64,000 bases of DNA from contig JARZZO010000012.1 of assembly GCA_030544215.1 (NCBI GenBank), forward strand, positions 43,377,194 through 43,441,193. Reading direction: 5' to 3'. The position numbers and the translations under genes are program-made. This DNA is from Zantedeschia hybrid cultivar. Its lineage: Eukaryota > Streptophyta > Magnoliopsida > Alismatales > Araceae. The notes under the pieces are model-generated. The model was not told the DNA's origin. It saw only the letters and a program-made list of their open reading frames with translations, and did no database searches. This document shows, piece after piece, positions 11,157 to 21,333 of this stretch. Numbering within the stretch: the first letter of the stretch is position 1; each line of letters begins with the position of its first letter.

Positions 11157-11782
11157 ATCGGCATTCGCCTTACGAGGCTTTGTATGGGCGACCATGTCGA
11201 TCTCCGGTGTGTTGGTCCGAGATTGGTGAAAGACAGATAGCGGGACCAGAGTTAGTACAGCAGTGTGCTGAGATTGCCAGGACAGTTCGGCAGAGGTTGA
11301 CCGCAGCTCAGAGTAGGCAGAAGAGTTATGCTGACGTCCGATGGAGACCGCTTGAGTTTGAGGTTGGGGACCACGTGTTTCTCCGAGTCTCACCCTCCAA
11401 GGGTGTGATGAGATTCGGGAAGCGAGGCAAGCTGAGTCCGCAATATATTGGACCTTTTCCCATTCTTGCTCGAATTGGGGAAACCGCGTATCAGCTGGCC
11501 TTGCCGCCCAGTCTTGTAGGGGTGCACGATGTGTTCCATGTTTCCTTGCTGAGAAAGTATGTTCAGGATCCGTCCCATGTTTTAGATTTTTCAGAGTTGG
11601 AGGTCGCTGAGGACCTGTCCTTTCCAGAGTTTCCTGTTCGTATTGAGGATCGCAGAGAACAGGTCCTTCGGAACAAGGTTGTGCCTTTGGTCAAGGTGAT
11701 TTGACAGTACCGCTCCGGAGGTGAGGCAACCTGGGAGCGGGAGGATGAGATGCGGGAGCAGTTTCCTTACCTCTTTTCGTAA
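11157..11782 (+). pseudogene. pol: Tekay-1 integrase C-terminus and chromodomain
   Basis: Continues the integrase after the frameshift: PYEALYGRPCRSPVCW, the GPF/Y module (YIGPFPILARIGETAY) and a chromodomain at the end (VRIEDRREQVLRNKVVPLVK, then EATWEREDEMREQFPYLF). A TGA at 11702-11704 replaces the TGG present in Tekay-2, inside the chromodomain. Chromodomains of this lineage are thought to steer integration to silent chromatin; here the module cannot be completed. Confidence 0.88.
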
Positions 11783-11854
11783 GTCTCCTTGTGAACTTGT
11801 ATCTCTACTTTTTGACCTTGTTAATTCTAGCAGACAATTTCGGGGGCAAAATTC

Positions 11855-11871
11855 TTTTAAGGGGGGGAGAA
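11855..11871 (+). other. Polypurine tract of Tekay-1
   Basis: A purine run (TTTTAAGGGGGGGAGAA) directly precedes the 3' LTR and would prime plus-strand DNA. Confidence 0.85.
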
Positions 11872-14232
11872 TGTAAGGATTGAGATTTTCGGATCCGGTT
11901 TTCGGGGTCAGACCCTGTAGTTCTGACCCTAGCGGGGCTGGAACCCTGTTCTGTTTCGCGTCGAGCCTGCTCGACGCGGTTTAAACGGCGTCCGGCGTGG
12001 CAGACGCGTTTTAGATTGTGCCACGTGGATGCCACGTAGGCTGGCTTTGGGCCGCGAGAGTACGGCCCAGACGTGTCGTCTGAACGGCGTCCGCATGGGA
12101 CGACGCCTTTCAGACTGCGACTTTGGGATTGTCAGAGTACGGCCCTGACATGTCTCCTGAACGGCGTCTGTGTAGAACGACGCGTTTCAGAGTCCTGTCA
12201 GAGCGGCCGTCACGTCACCTGATAGGCATCCGTCCATGTCGACGCATTTTAGCCAGTCTCTGGTTAACCCCGCGAGCCCTCCTTCTTTCCCCCATTTTCT
12301 TCCTTCTCTCTTTCTCTCCTCCCTTCCGGCGATTCCGGCGGTAGCCCCTTCTCCTCCCTCTTTTCCTCCCACCATTTCATCTTTCCCTCCACTCCATCCC
12401 CTACCTAGCTCCCACCACTACCACCTCCACTTCCACTGCGGCGTTTTACTCTCCGGACAGCGGCCGACGTCACGGTGGAGTAAGGACGACCACGGCGGTA
12501 CCGGCGGCGGCGTGGGGCGAGTCGGGTGGACGGCTTGAAGCTTAGAGGAGTTCAAGTAACCGGTAGGGTGACGATTCCCATAGTGTTTTATGTTCGAACC
12601 ATGATTCTCCCTCTTAAAGCATGTTTTAGATCTACGGTTCTAGGGGGTAGAACAAGCATGTTTAGGAGCTCTTCTTGATGAAATGGAGGATTTCTATGAA
12701 TTTGGATTCGTGATGTTTGGGTTTGCGTCTCTTTCTCCTCCGTTTTGGGTGATTTTGGGGTTTTTGGAGATGAAAATGGGAGCCCTCGGGCTCATGACAG
12801 ATCTGGTTTCTGGGGTTGAAAGACGTCGTGCACGGACGACGCCGTTTTGATGGGCGTCGGGCCGTCATGACGCCTTTTAAACAGGAACTGCTTTACTGAG
12901 GCTCTGTCGGTTCGGGGATTCTGGGACTAAAAGACGTCATGGGTGGGCGAAGCGATTCGTAATAGCGTCGGGTAACCATGACGCCTTTTAAGGCAGAAAT
13001 CCCCTGATTAATGTTTTCTGCAAATCCTGGATTTCTGTGCTAAATGGCGTCTGAGGATGTTGACGCCTTTCAAAAGGCGACCGCTGGTGTCGACGCCTTT
13101 TAGGCCAGATTCTGAGGCCGATGTTTTATAAACTAGTACATGGAGCTTGAATGGCGTCGGCCTTGGGCGACGCGATTCAAGACAGAACTACACTAATTCA
13201 TGCCAGTAAAATGTGTTCATACTGCTAGATAGATGGTTAATGCATGCTTTAGTGCACTCGATAATGATGGATTCTTCATGACCGGATGGCACTGCGTTGT
13301 GTGTCGTGCGATTGCGGGCTTTTCACGTGACCGGATCGTACTGTGCTGGGTTTTGTGTTACTGTGGACCTGGAGTGACAGTTGTAGCGCTTTATCACCCT
13401 GTGCTGGTGTGGGTGGAGCACAGTGCCGGTGGGGGCGTGGGTGGGGTGACGCCTATTGAGAGAGGGTAACCTGGTGAACCCCGGGGTCAGCTAGTACCGG
13501 TGTGGGTGTGGTACTTTCGGAGTGTCACTCATGCTGAGGGAAGGAGTAACCACCTGAGCCAGTTGGGCCGGAGTAGCTAGAGTGCTATCCGAGGGGTTAC
13601 TGCTTGGTCTCAGCGGGTCGATGTTTTCCTCACTATTGTTTGTGTGGTTGGCGTGTTCTATCGAGACGGCGGTTGTGGGTTCCCTAGTCGTCTGGTTTAG
13701 AAATATGCATGTTTAATACATTTCGACTGCATGTGATTCGCATTGAGATCTAGGAATAGTAATTACCACTATACTTGTTACTTTACCGTCAGTTGTATTT
13801 TTCACTTGTGGGTGTGTGCGTGGGCAGTGGGGATCGAAGGATCCCTACTGAGTCTTGTCTTTAAGACTCACCCCCCCTGCGGTTTTCAGGTGAGGACTCC
13901 CGGCAGACCTAGCGAGGAGAGTGCGGCTGTGTGTGTTGAGCGCCGTCAGCTGTTATTCCGGGGTATGCCCCGACGTAGTTGTTATTTCATTTATGGCCTG
14001 TATGATTAATTATCCCTTTTCTGTTGGAAAATATAATTATTTGTTGTATCGAGTCGCATTCTAATAACTTTTAATTCCTGCATTTTCATTTCAAATTCAA
14101 TGCGATGTGAATGTTTAGCTTAGTTTATTATTTATTTTCCAGACTTACTTAGATCCTGGTTTGGTTCCAAATTAATGATTCGGTACCCATTTAGTAATCG
14201 GATCCCCGATTATAGGGTGGCGGGTCGTTACA
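11872..14232 (+). repeat. Tekay-1 3' LTR
   Basis: 2361 bp, pairing with 4753-7122. It keeps the palindrome CGCGTCGAGC/GCTCGACGCG at 11957-11978 that the 5' LTR has half lost. The hairpin clusters are conserved. It ends TTACA at 14232, followed by TTCCT and the return of LINE sequence. Confidence 0.92.
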
Positions 14233-14237
14233 TTCCT
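14233..14237. repeat. Target site duplication of Tekay-1 (right)
   Basis: TTCCT immediately follows the LTR end and matches TTCCC on the left with one transition. Confidence 0.65.
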
Positions 14238-15700
14238 TGTCCCATTTCCCTTCCTTGATAAGTTGGAATACCCAGCTAGGTTTCTTACTAGAGAAGAACT
14301 TTTGATAGAAGGCGGGCCAAAATGAGCTGGGATCCACTTGTCATCCCAAATATTGGTATTCATACCACTTTGTACCATAGTAAAGATATTAGTTTTGAAG
14401 AGGCTCCTAAGTTTGAGCATAGAATTCCAAGAATGGGAGCAATTCTGCTTCGAGTTCACCTCCCAAAAGGAATTTTGCTTGAGATACTTAGCTTTCATCA
14501 ACATGGCCTATAAAGAGTCACTATTCTTAAGGAATTTCCAGATCATCCTTAGTACGGCAACTTTATTGAGTGAATCCAGATCCTTAACACCTAAACCTCC
14601 CTCAGACTTATGCTTCTTGATTCTCTCCCAGTTGCACAGGTGTAGCTTCTTTAAATCATGCCTATCACCCCAGAGAAATCCATTCTTGATTCTATTAAGA
14701 CTCTTAATAGTACTGGTCGGGAGAAGACCAATGCTCATAATATGAGTAGGGATAGAGTTCATAATAGAGTTAATAAGCACAATTAACCCAGCTTGTGACA
14801 GAGTCTGAGCTTTCCATTGATTAAGCTTTCCTCTAAATTTATCTTGGAGATTGGCCAGCTGAGCAACCCTGCCTCTTTTATGCCACAAAGGAACCCCAAT
14901 ATACATGGCATCCTTGGAAAGGGAGGGGATCTTGAAACGATTGAAGAATTCTTTGTAGTAGGATGGTGGAGTGTTGGGACTGAAGAGGATGCCAGATTTA
15001 TTGGTGTTGATGCATTGCCCCGACCACTTCCTATACACGTCAAGGCACTCCATGTACTAATACATATCTCTTTGATCAGCCAGCCCAAAAATGATGATAT
15101 CATCAACAAACATTTGGTGACAAATAGGAGGGGCCTGATGGTTGACTTTAAAGCCTCTAATTAGACCAGCCTGCATCTTGTTGTTGATAAAGAGAGTGAG
15201 GACTTCAACACATATAATATAAATAAAGGGAGATGGAGGGCAACCTTGTCTCAAACCTCTAGAAGGGATTATATGTCCACAGATCTCCCCATTGATGAGC
15301 ACCAAAAAACTGGCAGATTGAATACAAAGCATAATGAAGGATATAACTTGAGTTGAAAAACCAAATTTCCTGAGAGTAAAATCAATGAAGCTCCAATCCA
15401 TCTTATCATATGCCTTGGCAATATCTGCCTTCATACAAAAGGCCCCAGTTTTACCTCCTTTATTCTTCAAAGAATGAATCAATTCATGAGTGACAAGAAT
15501 GTTATCCATAAGTAATCTATGAGGGAGGAAAGCAGATTGGTTGAGGGATATGATCTTGTGAAGCACTTATTTAATTTTGCGAGCAAGGATTTTTGCAAGG
15601 ACCTTATAAATCACATTAGTGAGACTAATTGGGCTATAATCCTCAGTTGAGATAGTAGGGTTCTTTTTGGGATGAGAGAAATAAAGGTGCGATTAAGGTT
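14233..15700 (-). pseudogene. LINE reverse transcriptase
   Basis: On the minus strand the RT palm begins near 15700 with text like SPISLTNVIYKVLAKILARK. It continues QSAFLPHRLLMDNIL and MKADIAKAYDKMDW, the classic SRGLRQGCPPSPF, and the catalytic FVDDIIIFG near 15085-15110. A stop follows at 15057, then thumb and linker sequence (YIGVPLWHKRGR, GGLGVKDLDSLN) down to 14508. A further stretch (14504-14238, WDDKWIP) leads across the Tekay-1 insertion into zf-RVT. Several stops and frameshifts make it non-functional. Confidence 0.87.
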
Positions 15701-16663
15701 GGTGGGCATCATACTTGTAGTAAAAATGCCTTGAATGGTGGCTATTACCTCCTCCCTGGTCACATCCTAATACTTCTGAAAGAAAAAGAAGGGGAGACCA
15801 TTAGGTCCAGGGAATTTTCTAGGATTCATGCTCCTTAGAGTACTCTCAATTTCCTCAGTAGATGGAATGGTGCCTATCCTCAGGTTCTCTTCCTCAGTAA
15901 TTCTGGCATTTGTCCATTCACTGGTCCACCAACTCTGGAAAGAATTATCACCATGATCAGCAGTGTACAGCTTATGGAAATAGTCAATGAAGGTATTCTT
16001 AATGACTTACTGGCTTTTAGTTTTTGACCTATCCGGGAGTTGGAGCTGAAAAATCTTATTGAACCTCCTTCCCTTGAGAGCATTAAAGTGAAAGAATTTG
16101 GAATTCCTGTCACCACTGGTATACCAGTGAGACTTGGACCTTTGCTTCCAATATTCATCCTCTTCTTTCAATACTTGTTGATATTCAAATGATAGATCCT
16201 TGAGTTTTTTGATATTGGCTTCAACCATAGGAGCTTTCTCAATAGTTTGCATAGCTTTGGTTAAGCCATCCATTCTTTTTTTGGCATTGGAGAAATTAAC
16301 TTTTTTCCAATGTGAAAGATTGTCTTGCAACTCCTTGATTTTGGAACTATAGTTTTGTGCCAGGCATGGAGAATTCCTCCAAGCTTCTTCAACCACATGA
16401 TTTAGATCTTGCCTGAGGGACCAACCTATTTCAAATTTGAAGTTGTTTTTCCTATACCATATATAGCCCTGCAGAGAAAGCATAATAGGTCTATGTTCAC
16501 TGGTAATTCTAGGTAGATGGAGAACATAGGCTTTTGGACACATCAGATTCCAACTTGCATTTGCCAGTACCCTGTCCAGTCTTTCTCGGATATGGAATCC
16601 TTCTCTTCTATTATTAGCCCATGTATAAGCTGGTCCTTCAAAACCCAAATCAATAAGCCCCAT
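15701..16663 (-). pseudogene. LINE endonuclease C-terminus and EN-RT linker
   Basis: Open from 16663 to 16007 on the minus strand: MGLIDLGFEGPAYTWANN and RERLDRVLANASW, then SEHRPIML. These are the C-terminal blocks of the APE-type endonuclease that nicks target DNA, including the final SxH motif. A coiled linker follows (KMDGLTKAMQ-like region) and then HWYTSGDRNSKFFH, the usual lead into RT. The catalytic N-terminal half is absent. After a stop near 16006 the reading continues in broken frames to the RT start. Confidence 0.85.
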
Positions 16664-17423
16664 CTCATATGGAAACTTTGGAAGTCTTTAATCTGGTTCT
16701 GGTGTAGGTGCTCAAATCATGTGTGTGATGTTCATGAGTCTCATGTTGTTCATATGAATAGTAAAATTATTAAAACTAAAGAAAACGTGATCGCCAAAAA
16801 CTGTTAAGTTTCAAAAAAAAGATTGATCGCTTACCCTTTTAAATTTGGGAGATTGAGTCCTTGATTTCCTCTCTTCGGCTGGCCAAAGAAAGAGAGCCCT
16901 TTATTGATGTTCTTGCTTTTGATTTCTTGAAGGTTATTCCTTTGGATTTTCTTCCTTCCTCTTCTTTGTCCCTTATAAGAAAGATTAAACAAAATAAAAA
17001 TTATAATTAGAACTAGAGTAGAGTAGTATCTATTCTAATAAGAAATTTAAACATGCAACTAAACTAATCTACTCACTTAATTGTTGTTCTTTAAATCCCT
17101 AATATGTATGTGAGTGTGAGAAATAATGATGTGTGTGTGTGTGAATATGATGTGATGATGATGATGAACTATGAAAAACAATGAATAAACTATATGAAAT
17201 TAATGAAAAGGTTTAGAAAGAAATTAGGAAAAAAGATGGTTGGTTGGCTCCTCTATAGTCTTTGTCTTCAAGAGCTTCAAAGAATGAATAGGATGAGGAA
17301 GAAGAAGCCTTAGATGAAGCCTCTCTTGCAGTCCACGTTTTTCTCCTCTAGAGTTTTCAAACAATTTGCCTTGAGCTTCAAAATCACTAATGGCCAACCT
17401 TTTTCAAAGGTCTAAACGGTGTT

Positions 17424-17435
17424 GTATTTATAAAA
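17424..17435 (-). promoter_or_regulatory. TATA box of the putative Tat LTR
   Basis: The complement reads TTTTTATAAATA, followed by ACAACACC about 10 bases on. It is the only strong TATA-type site in the LTR and sits about 560 bp after the LTR start, a normal U3 length. Confidence 0.5.
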
Positions 17436-17577
17436 ATAGGTTTAAGGGTGTTTAGGATTTCAAAAGGTCTCTCTCCCACAGTCGGACTTACCTTGGATGA
17501 GCATGGAGGAGTTAGTAACCTTCCCAACCTCAAAAATCAGATTATTTCGGCCAAATCATGTTTATCAAGAAACTCCC

Positions 17578-17879
17578 AAATCGCGTCGCCCAACCGGGAT
17601 GCCATTTGGTTAATTAAAGTGGCCAAAATAGAAAAAAAATCCGAAAAGGAAACCGAAATACATTAGGAAACCTAAATCGCATCTTCCTAAGGCGACATGC
17701 TTCAGATAATTAGGAATTAATTCCAATTAAAAATCGAAAACCCAGACTGATTAGGACTTGAATGGGGTCTTCCTTTGGTGACGTTATTCAATTAAATATA
17801 TCTGAATTTAGGAATTTAATTCCGAATTGATTTCAGTTAGGAATTTAAATGGCATCGTGCACGGGTGACGCAAATCAAC
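17578..17879 (-). promoter_or_regulatory. Hairpin module cluster in the putative Tat LTR
   Basis: Four modules near 17578, 17672, 17758 and 17845 follow the same plan as in the Tekay LTRs: arms of GCGTC or GCATC type paired with GACGC, GATGC or GGCGAC type, and AAA/TTT flanks. They are more diverged (GCATC variants) and lie upstream of the TATA box, in U3. Confidence 0.45.
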
Positions 17880-18013
17880 AAAATTCGAGAAAAATCAATA
17901 AAAATTAATTAATGATTAAACATCAGACCATTTTAGGACATTATAAGTGTGACATGAAATTTACTCAATATGAAGTCAAAATTAGTGTGTCTACAACTGC
18001 CCTACCTTGGCAT

Positions 18014-19056
18014 TGACTTTACAAGAGAGTGAAATAGAATGAAATATACTGAAAAGGTGATGCCAAGGTGTGATGAGACATGCTCTCAACATCATATGAC
18101 AAGAATCTTTCTCAAAATGATTAGTGAAATAACTCAAAAAGGTCAATGGAATCAATCCTATCTAGATGAAAGGGACAAAGGAAATAAAATAAGGTCGATC
18201 AACTTCCACGATTGAGAAATACCCTAGGTCACAAACCCTGCAGGTTTCATCATGGAGAGCAGTTACCAGTCAATGTGGACGTGCTACAACTATGATAGAT
18301 CTTAAAAGGAAACAAGAAATATTTGGGATAAAGAATCAAAGCAAGAAGGAATTCCAAAGATATCTTCAAGAAAACCTTAAAGATAATTGAGAGATCAATT
18401 TGGAATGGAATATCTCACATCATGTTGGGATTTTTTTTAAATCAATGGTCTGAAATTTAATCAATAATTAGTTCTTACCACAATTATTTCAAAGTTTTAC
18501 ATAATGCATGCTGGGCTAAAAAGAAAATTAAAATTAAATAAAATATAAATTAATCAAGGATAATATTGTTAAACTGTTATTGATGAGTCAAGATACCAGT
18601 TCTGTAATTCAGTATTAAGCCGAAGCTCGTTTGTCCACGCACTGTTTTACAAAAGTGGAACCATCGTCCCTATCAATTAACAATCTAACGGCCTATCCGT
18701 GCGATTAAGAATTCTCGAGAATTATCACTGTTTTTGTTGAAGGGGAACTAAAATTCCAGTTTTATCAAAATCACAAGGTCCTTGATATACTGTAATAGAT
18801 ATTTATCATATAGTAATGATGATGCAAATCAATTACATAAGGGAATGCAAGGATAGAGATAACCATCTTTTTAGTCATGGTTGGGACTCAGTGAAACTCC
18901 TACAATGGGACCTTGTTGAAATTTTCAACTTCGTTTTCATTTCTTTAAATTTCCTGCACCCAAATTTTGTCAGTATCTTCAAGCAAGTGGTAATCAATAT
19001 CAAGTATCAACAAATATGGAATTTTGGGAAAATAACAGAAAGGCAGAAAATACATC
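18014..19056. other. AT-rich spacer, no gene seen
   Basis: No coding stretch is recognised. An imperfect inverted repeat has arms near 17907-17940 and 18438-18475 (shared text GGTCTGA with ATTAATCA/TTTAATCA), flanking about 500 bp. On the Tat minus strand this would be the untranslated segment before the purine tract. Confidence 0.5.
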
Positions 19057-19119
19057 AAATGGCGTCGTTGTTCATAGACGTCATTTAAATGACGTCGCCC
19101 TGTCCAGACGCCATTTAAC
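19057..19119 (+). promoter_or_regulatory. Pair of GCGTC/GACGC hairpin modules upstream of the DUF7745-like gene
   Basis: Two modules abut: AAATGGCGTC, 9 bases, AGACGTCATTT, then AAATGACGTC, 9-10 bases, AGACGCCATTT. They lie about 105-170 bp upstream of the TATAAA at 19225. Each half-site contains or borders GACGTC, the core bound by many plant bZIP factors. Confidence 0.5.
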
Positions 19120-19224
19120 TTACAAAAACAATTCTCTGTTCTAACTCCAATCCGAACTCCACTTTCCTTTAATGCACATCTCTCTTCCAACTCGGAAAGG
19201 GCTCCTCAATCTCGAAAATTCTTC

Positions 19225-19231
19225 TATAAAG
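19225..19231 (+). promoter_or_regulatory. TATA box of the DUF7745-like gene
   Basis: TATAAAG lies 39 bp before the first ATG and about 145 bp before the main start, followed by a CT-rich stretch typical of plant transcription starts. Confidence 0.5.
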
Positions 19232-19263
19232 CCTCCCTCTCTTCATATCAAAGCATTACAACA

Positions 19264-19374
19264 ATGAATCAAGAGGAAAAACTAAAGGGTTCTCTCCAAA
19301 ACTCAAGAACAAAAAGGAAAGAACAAGGTGAAATCAAGGAATCAAGGAGGAAGACCAATCAATTTATTCAATGA
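19264..19374 (+). CDS. Upstream ORF overlapping the start of the DUF7745-like gene
   Basis: A 36-codon frame opens at the first ATG after the TATA box and stops at TGA 19372-19374. The stop overlaps the next start in an ATGA arrangement (ATG 19371-19373). The peptide is very rich in Lys, Glu, Arg and Gln with no recognisable motif. It could limit translation of the main frame or allow stop-and-restart; it could also be chance. Confidence 0.3.
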   Translation: MNQEEKLKGSLQNSRTKRKEQGEIKESRRKTNQFIQ

Positions 19375-20811
19375 GGATGGCAAATTCTTCACTAGATTCT
19401 TCAAACAAGAGGATGAGGAAGACCATTGAAAAGCTCTCTGAAGTGAAAGATCATCTAAGTAGGCTAGATCCTAACTTACAAGTAAGCTAATCAATCCCCC
19501 TTCTATGTTCTTCAATTCTCTTTACATGTTTTCCATATTCCAAATTCTTCAATAAGCAAGATGGAACTATTCCAAATTCTTTTCTTTATCTAGAGATATC
19601 CTTTCTTCCCCGGTCCAAGAAGATTCTCTTCACTTCCATGGTTCCAAAAGTTAGCCAACAAGATTAATCTCTCTATGCAATCTTATATATCCAAGTGGCA
19701 TATTGAAGGATTAGTTGTTCATGCCAAACATTACAAGAGCACAAGCATGGACTGGGCCGCTATGGACACTTTGATCAAGCTATGGCACCCTCAAACTCAT
19801 ACCTTTCTCTTTTACACATATGAAGCCACTATCCTCTTAGAAGAAGCCGAACTCCTATTGGGCCTTCCTAAGTTCAAAGTCAACAATGATGAACCTGATT
19901 TGAGTGATATGATGCTCATAAGGGAAAAGATCAATGGTCATCAATTCTTAGAGAAGATTATAATGAATCCGAAGGAGATTCATGGCTGTCTTACTAAGAA
20001 AGGGATCAATCTTGTCAAATTAGCCAAATGGACCTTCAAAAGAATAGAAAATATCAAGGATGAAGATACAGAGCAAGTGATGAAGGCGTTCACCACCTGC
20101 CTAGTTGAAGCTCTACTATTCCCTGCCCAGGACAATATTTTAGAAGATAATCAAATAAGTGCAATCAATAGGATTTTAGAAGGAAAGCAGATCAGTACAG
20201 CAGTTCTAGCTTATCTCTACAGTGGGCTCTCTGCAACTTCTTCGGGTCAACTTCCTTATGGCAGCATGCTTCTCCTAGCTTTATGGGTGCAATTCCACTT
20301 CAAATTCTACTATAATGAAGAAAAAGTTCCAAAGATATCCTAGACATATCAATGCAGTCCTATCTTCCATATTGCCAACATTGTGAAGTTCAATGATAAC
20401 ATGACTAATCGAGTGCCCAACCTCAAGACTCGAGCTGACTGGTGCGCATACTCCAAGACTATGCCCAGAACTGGATTCGAATCCACGTCACTTACTCTCA
20501 TGGAAAAAGCGGTTCGAGTGCGCCGTGGTGCTGGCACAGAGCTTCGACTAATTGGGGCGACCAAGTTCGTTCTTTATAATCCACATTGCTGTCATCCTCA
20601 ACTTGGTATGCCACGCTACGAATTTTCAGAAATATCTTCTCTTTCTCTAATTAAGAAGCGGGCTTTGGGAACTGATGAAGATTTCGAGGCAACATAACTT
20701 ATTGCAACTCTTTGGAATATTGGCTTCACCCGTTGTGTTAAACTTCCTCATAAAGCCAATAAAGAACTATGGAAATCATATGTAAAGGAGCTTAAGAAAA
20801 TCTGTCTTTGA
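19371..20811 (+). pseudogene. PMD/DUF7745-like gene, two exons, antisense to the Tat pol
   Basis: Exon 1 is 19371-19481 (37 codons, MRMANSSLDSSNKR). The intron is 19482-19593 (GTAAGC to CTAG), and exon 2 starts at 19594 in the same phase. Key blocks are LWHPQTHTFLFYTYEATI, LLLGLPKF, VEALLFPAQDN, and AVLAYLYSGLSATSSG followed by YGSMLLLALWVQ. This is the order seen in plant mobile domain/DUF7745 proteins: a first helical block ending in LLGLP, then a conserved A-LY-L and LLxLW segment. A later block has YNPHCCHPQLGMP. In-frame stops at 20341 (TAG) and 20695 (TAA) break a frame that otherwise runs to 20811. The molecular function of the family is unknown. I assign the family from motif order, not from a search. 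Confidence 0.6.
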
Positions 20812-20983
20812 AAGTTCTTCATCTTTGCCTTCCAGTTTGATGTACCTTGATTTTATTTTCAATGAAGAAATCATTCCTTAATACAACAAAAATTATTCCT
20901 TAAATGTCGTGCAATTCTGAAATTTTTCCTTGAATAAAACTGTGCTTTTTTCTTAAAATATCAAGGTTCGGGCTAATTTAATT

Positions 20984-21333
20984 AAAATCGCATCGACTCA
21001 AAGAGATGCTTTTCAACATAATTCAATTTTTAAAACTAAGAATTTAATCCTTTAAGAGCCCAAATAGCGTCTTGTCAGGGAGACGCCTTTCTCATTCTCT
21101 CTCTTATTTTCCAGAGATTTCCAACCGTAAATCCACTGAATCGCATCCTTCTTGCGAGATGCGAATAATAATTCTTCCAAATTTTCCACGGTACAGTCCT
21201 AACGAAAAGAGGCGGTAAACTCATAAAGGCGTCGCCAGTGGGAGACGCGTTTAAGTAGTTTCAAAAATTTTCTGTTGCCGCCTCAGTTTGTGTGCCACTG
21301 AATGGTGTCGCTGTCGTCAGACGCGATTTAACC
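20984..21333 (+). promoter_or_regulatory. Hairpin module cluster upstream of the PMD gene
   Basis: Five modules near 20984, 21061, 21137, 21223 and 21300, two of GCATC/GATGC type and three of GCGTC/GACGC type, with the usual A/T flanks. A 200-base pyrimidine-rich tract and then the ATG at 21597 follow. No clear TATA box is seen. Confidence 0.45.

Larger units (their letters stand above)
4753..14232 (+). mobile_element. Tekay-1: Tekay/Del-type chromovirus (Ty3/gypsy), complete but decayed
   Basis: LTRs at 4753-7122 and 11872-14232 begin TGTAAGGATTGAG and end GGCGGGTCGTTACA. A decayed initiator-Met tRNA primer site follows the left LTR, and a purine tract precedes the right one. The internal region reads gag, protease, RT, RNase H, integrase and C-terminal chromodomain. 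Total length is 9.48 kb, with LTRs of about 2.4 kb. The coding part carries at least two frameshifts and four stops. It is inserted in the minus-strand LINE. Tekay-2 (33152-43012) is the same family with about 2.56 kb LTRs. Confidence 0.93.
3533..16715 (-). mobile_element. L1-type LINE, 5'-truncated, split by Tekay-1
   Basis: On the minus strand the order is endonuclease C-terminus (16663 downwards), reverse transcriptase, zf-RVT, RNase H, then an A-rich tail (complement of about 3533-3556). That is the order of plant L1-type ORF2. The part before the endonuclease end is missing, so the copy is 5'-truncated, which is usual for LINEs. Tekay-1 (4753-14232) interrupts the zf-RVT/linker part, and joining 14233 to 4752 restores a continuous reading. 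The 5' limit is approximate because I could not find a clear target duplication. Confidence 0.8.
16802..17996 (-). repeat. Putative Tat-type LTR
   Basis: The minus strand begins TGTAGACACACTAATTTTGA at 17996, directly after a purine-rich GCCAAGGTAGGGCAGT (complement of 17997-18012). About 570 bp further on is a TATAAATA box, and four hairpin modules lie between. The proposed end at 16802 gives ...TTAACA followed by TTTTTGGCGATCACG, which looks like the start of a primer site. No second LTR copy is in the window, so both limits are provisional. Confidence 0.5.

Noticed and set aside
3533..16760. Target site duplication for the LINE
   Set aside because: Candidate matches (TGAGTGAG and TGATTTGAG types) were too short and imperfect to claim.
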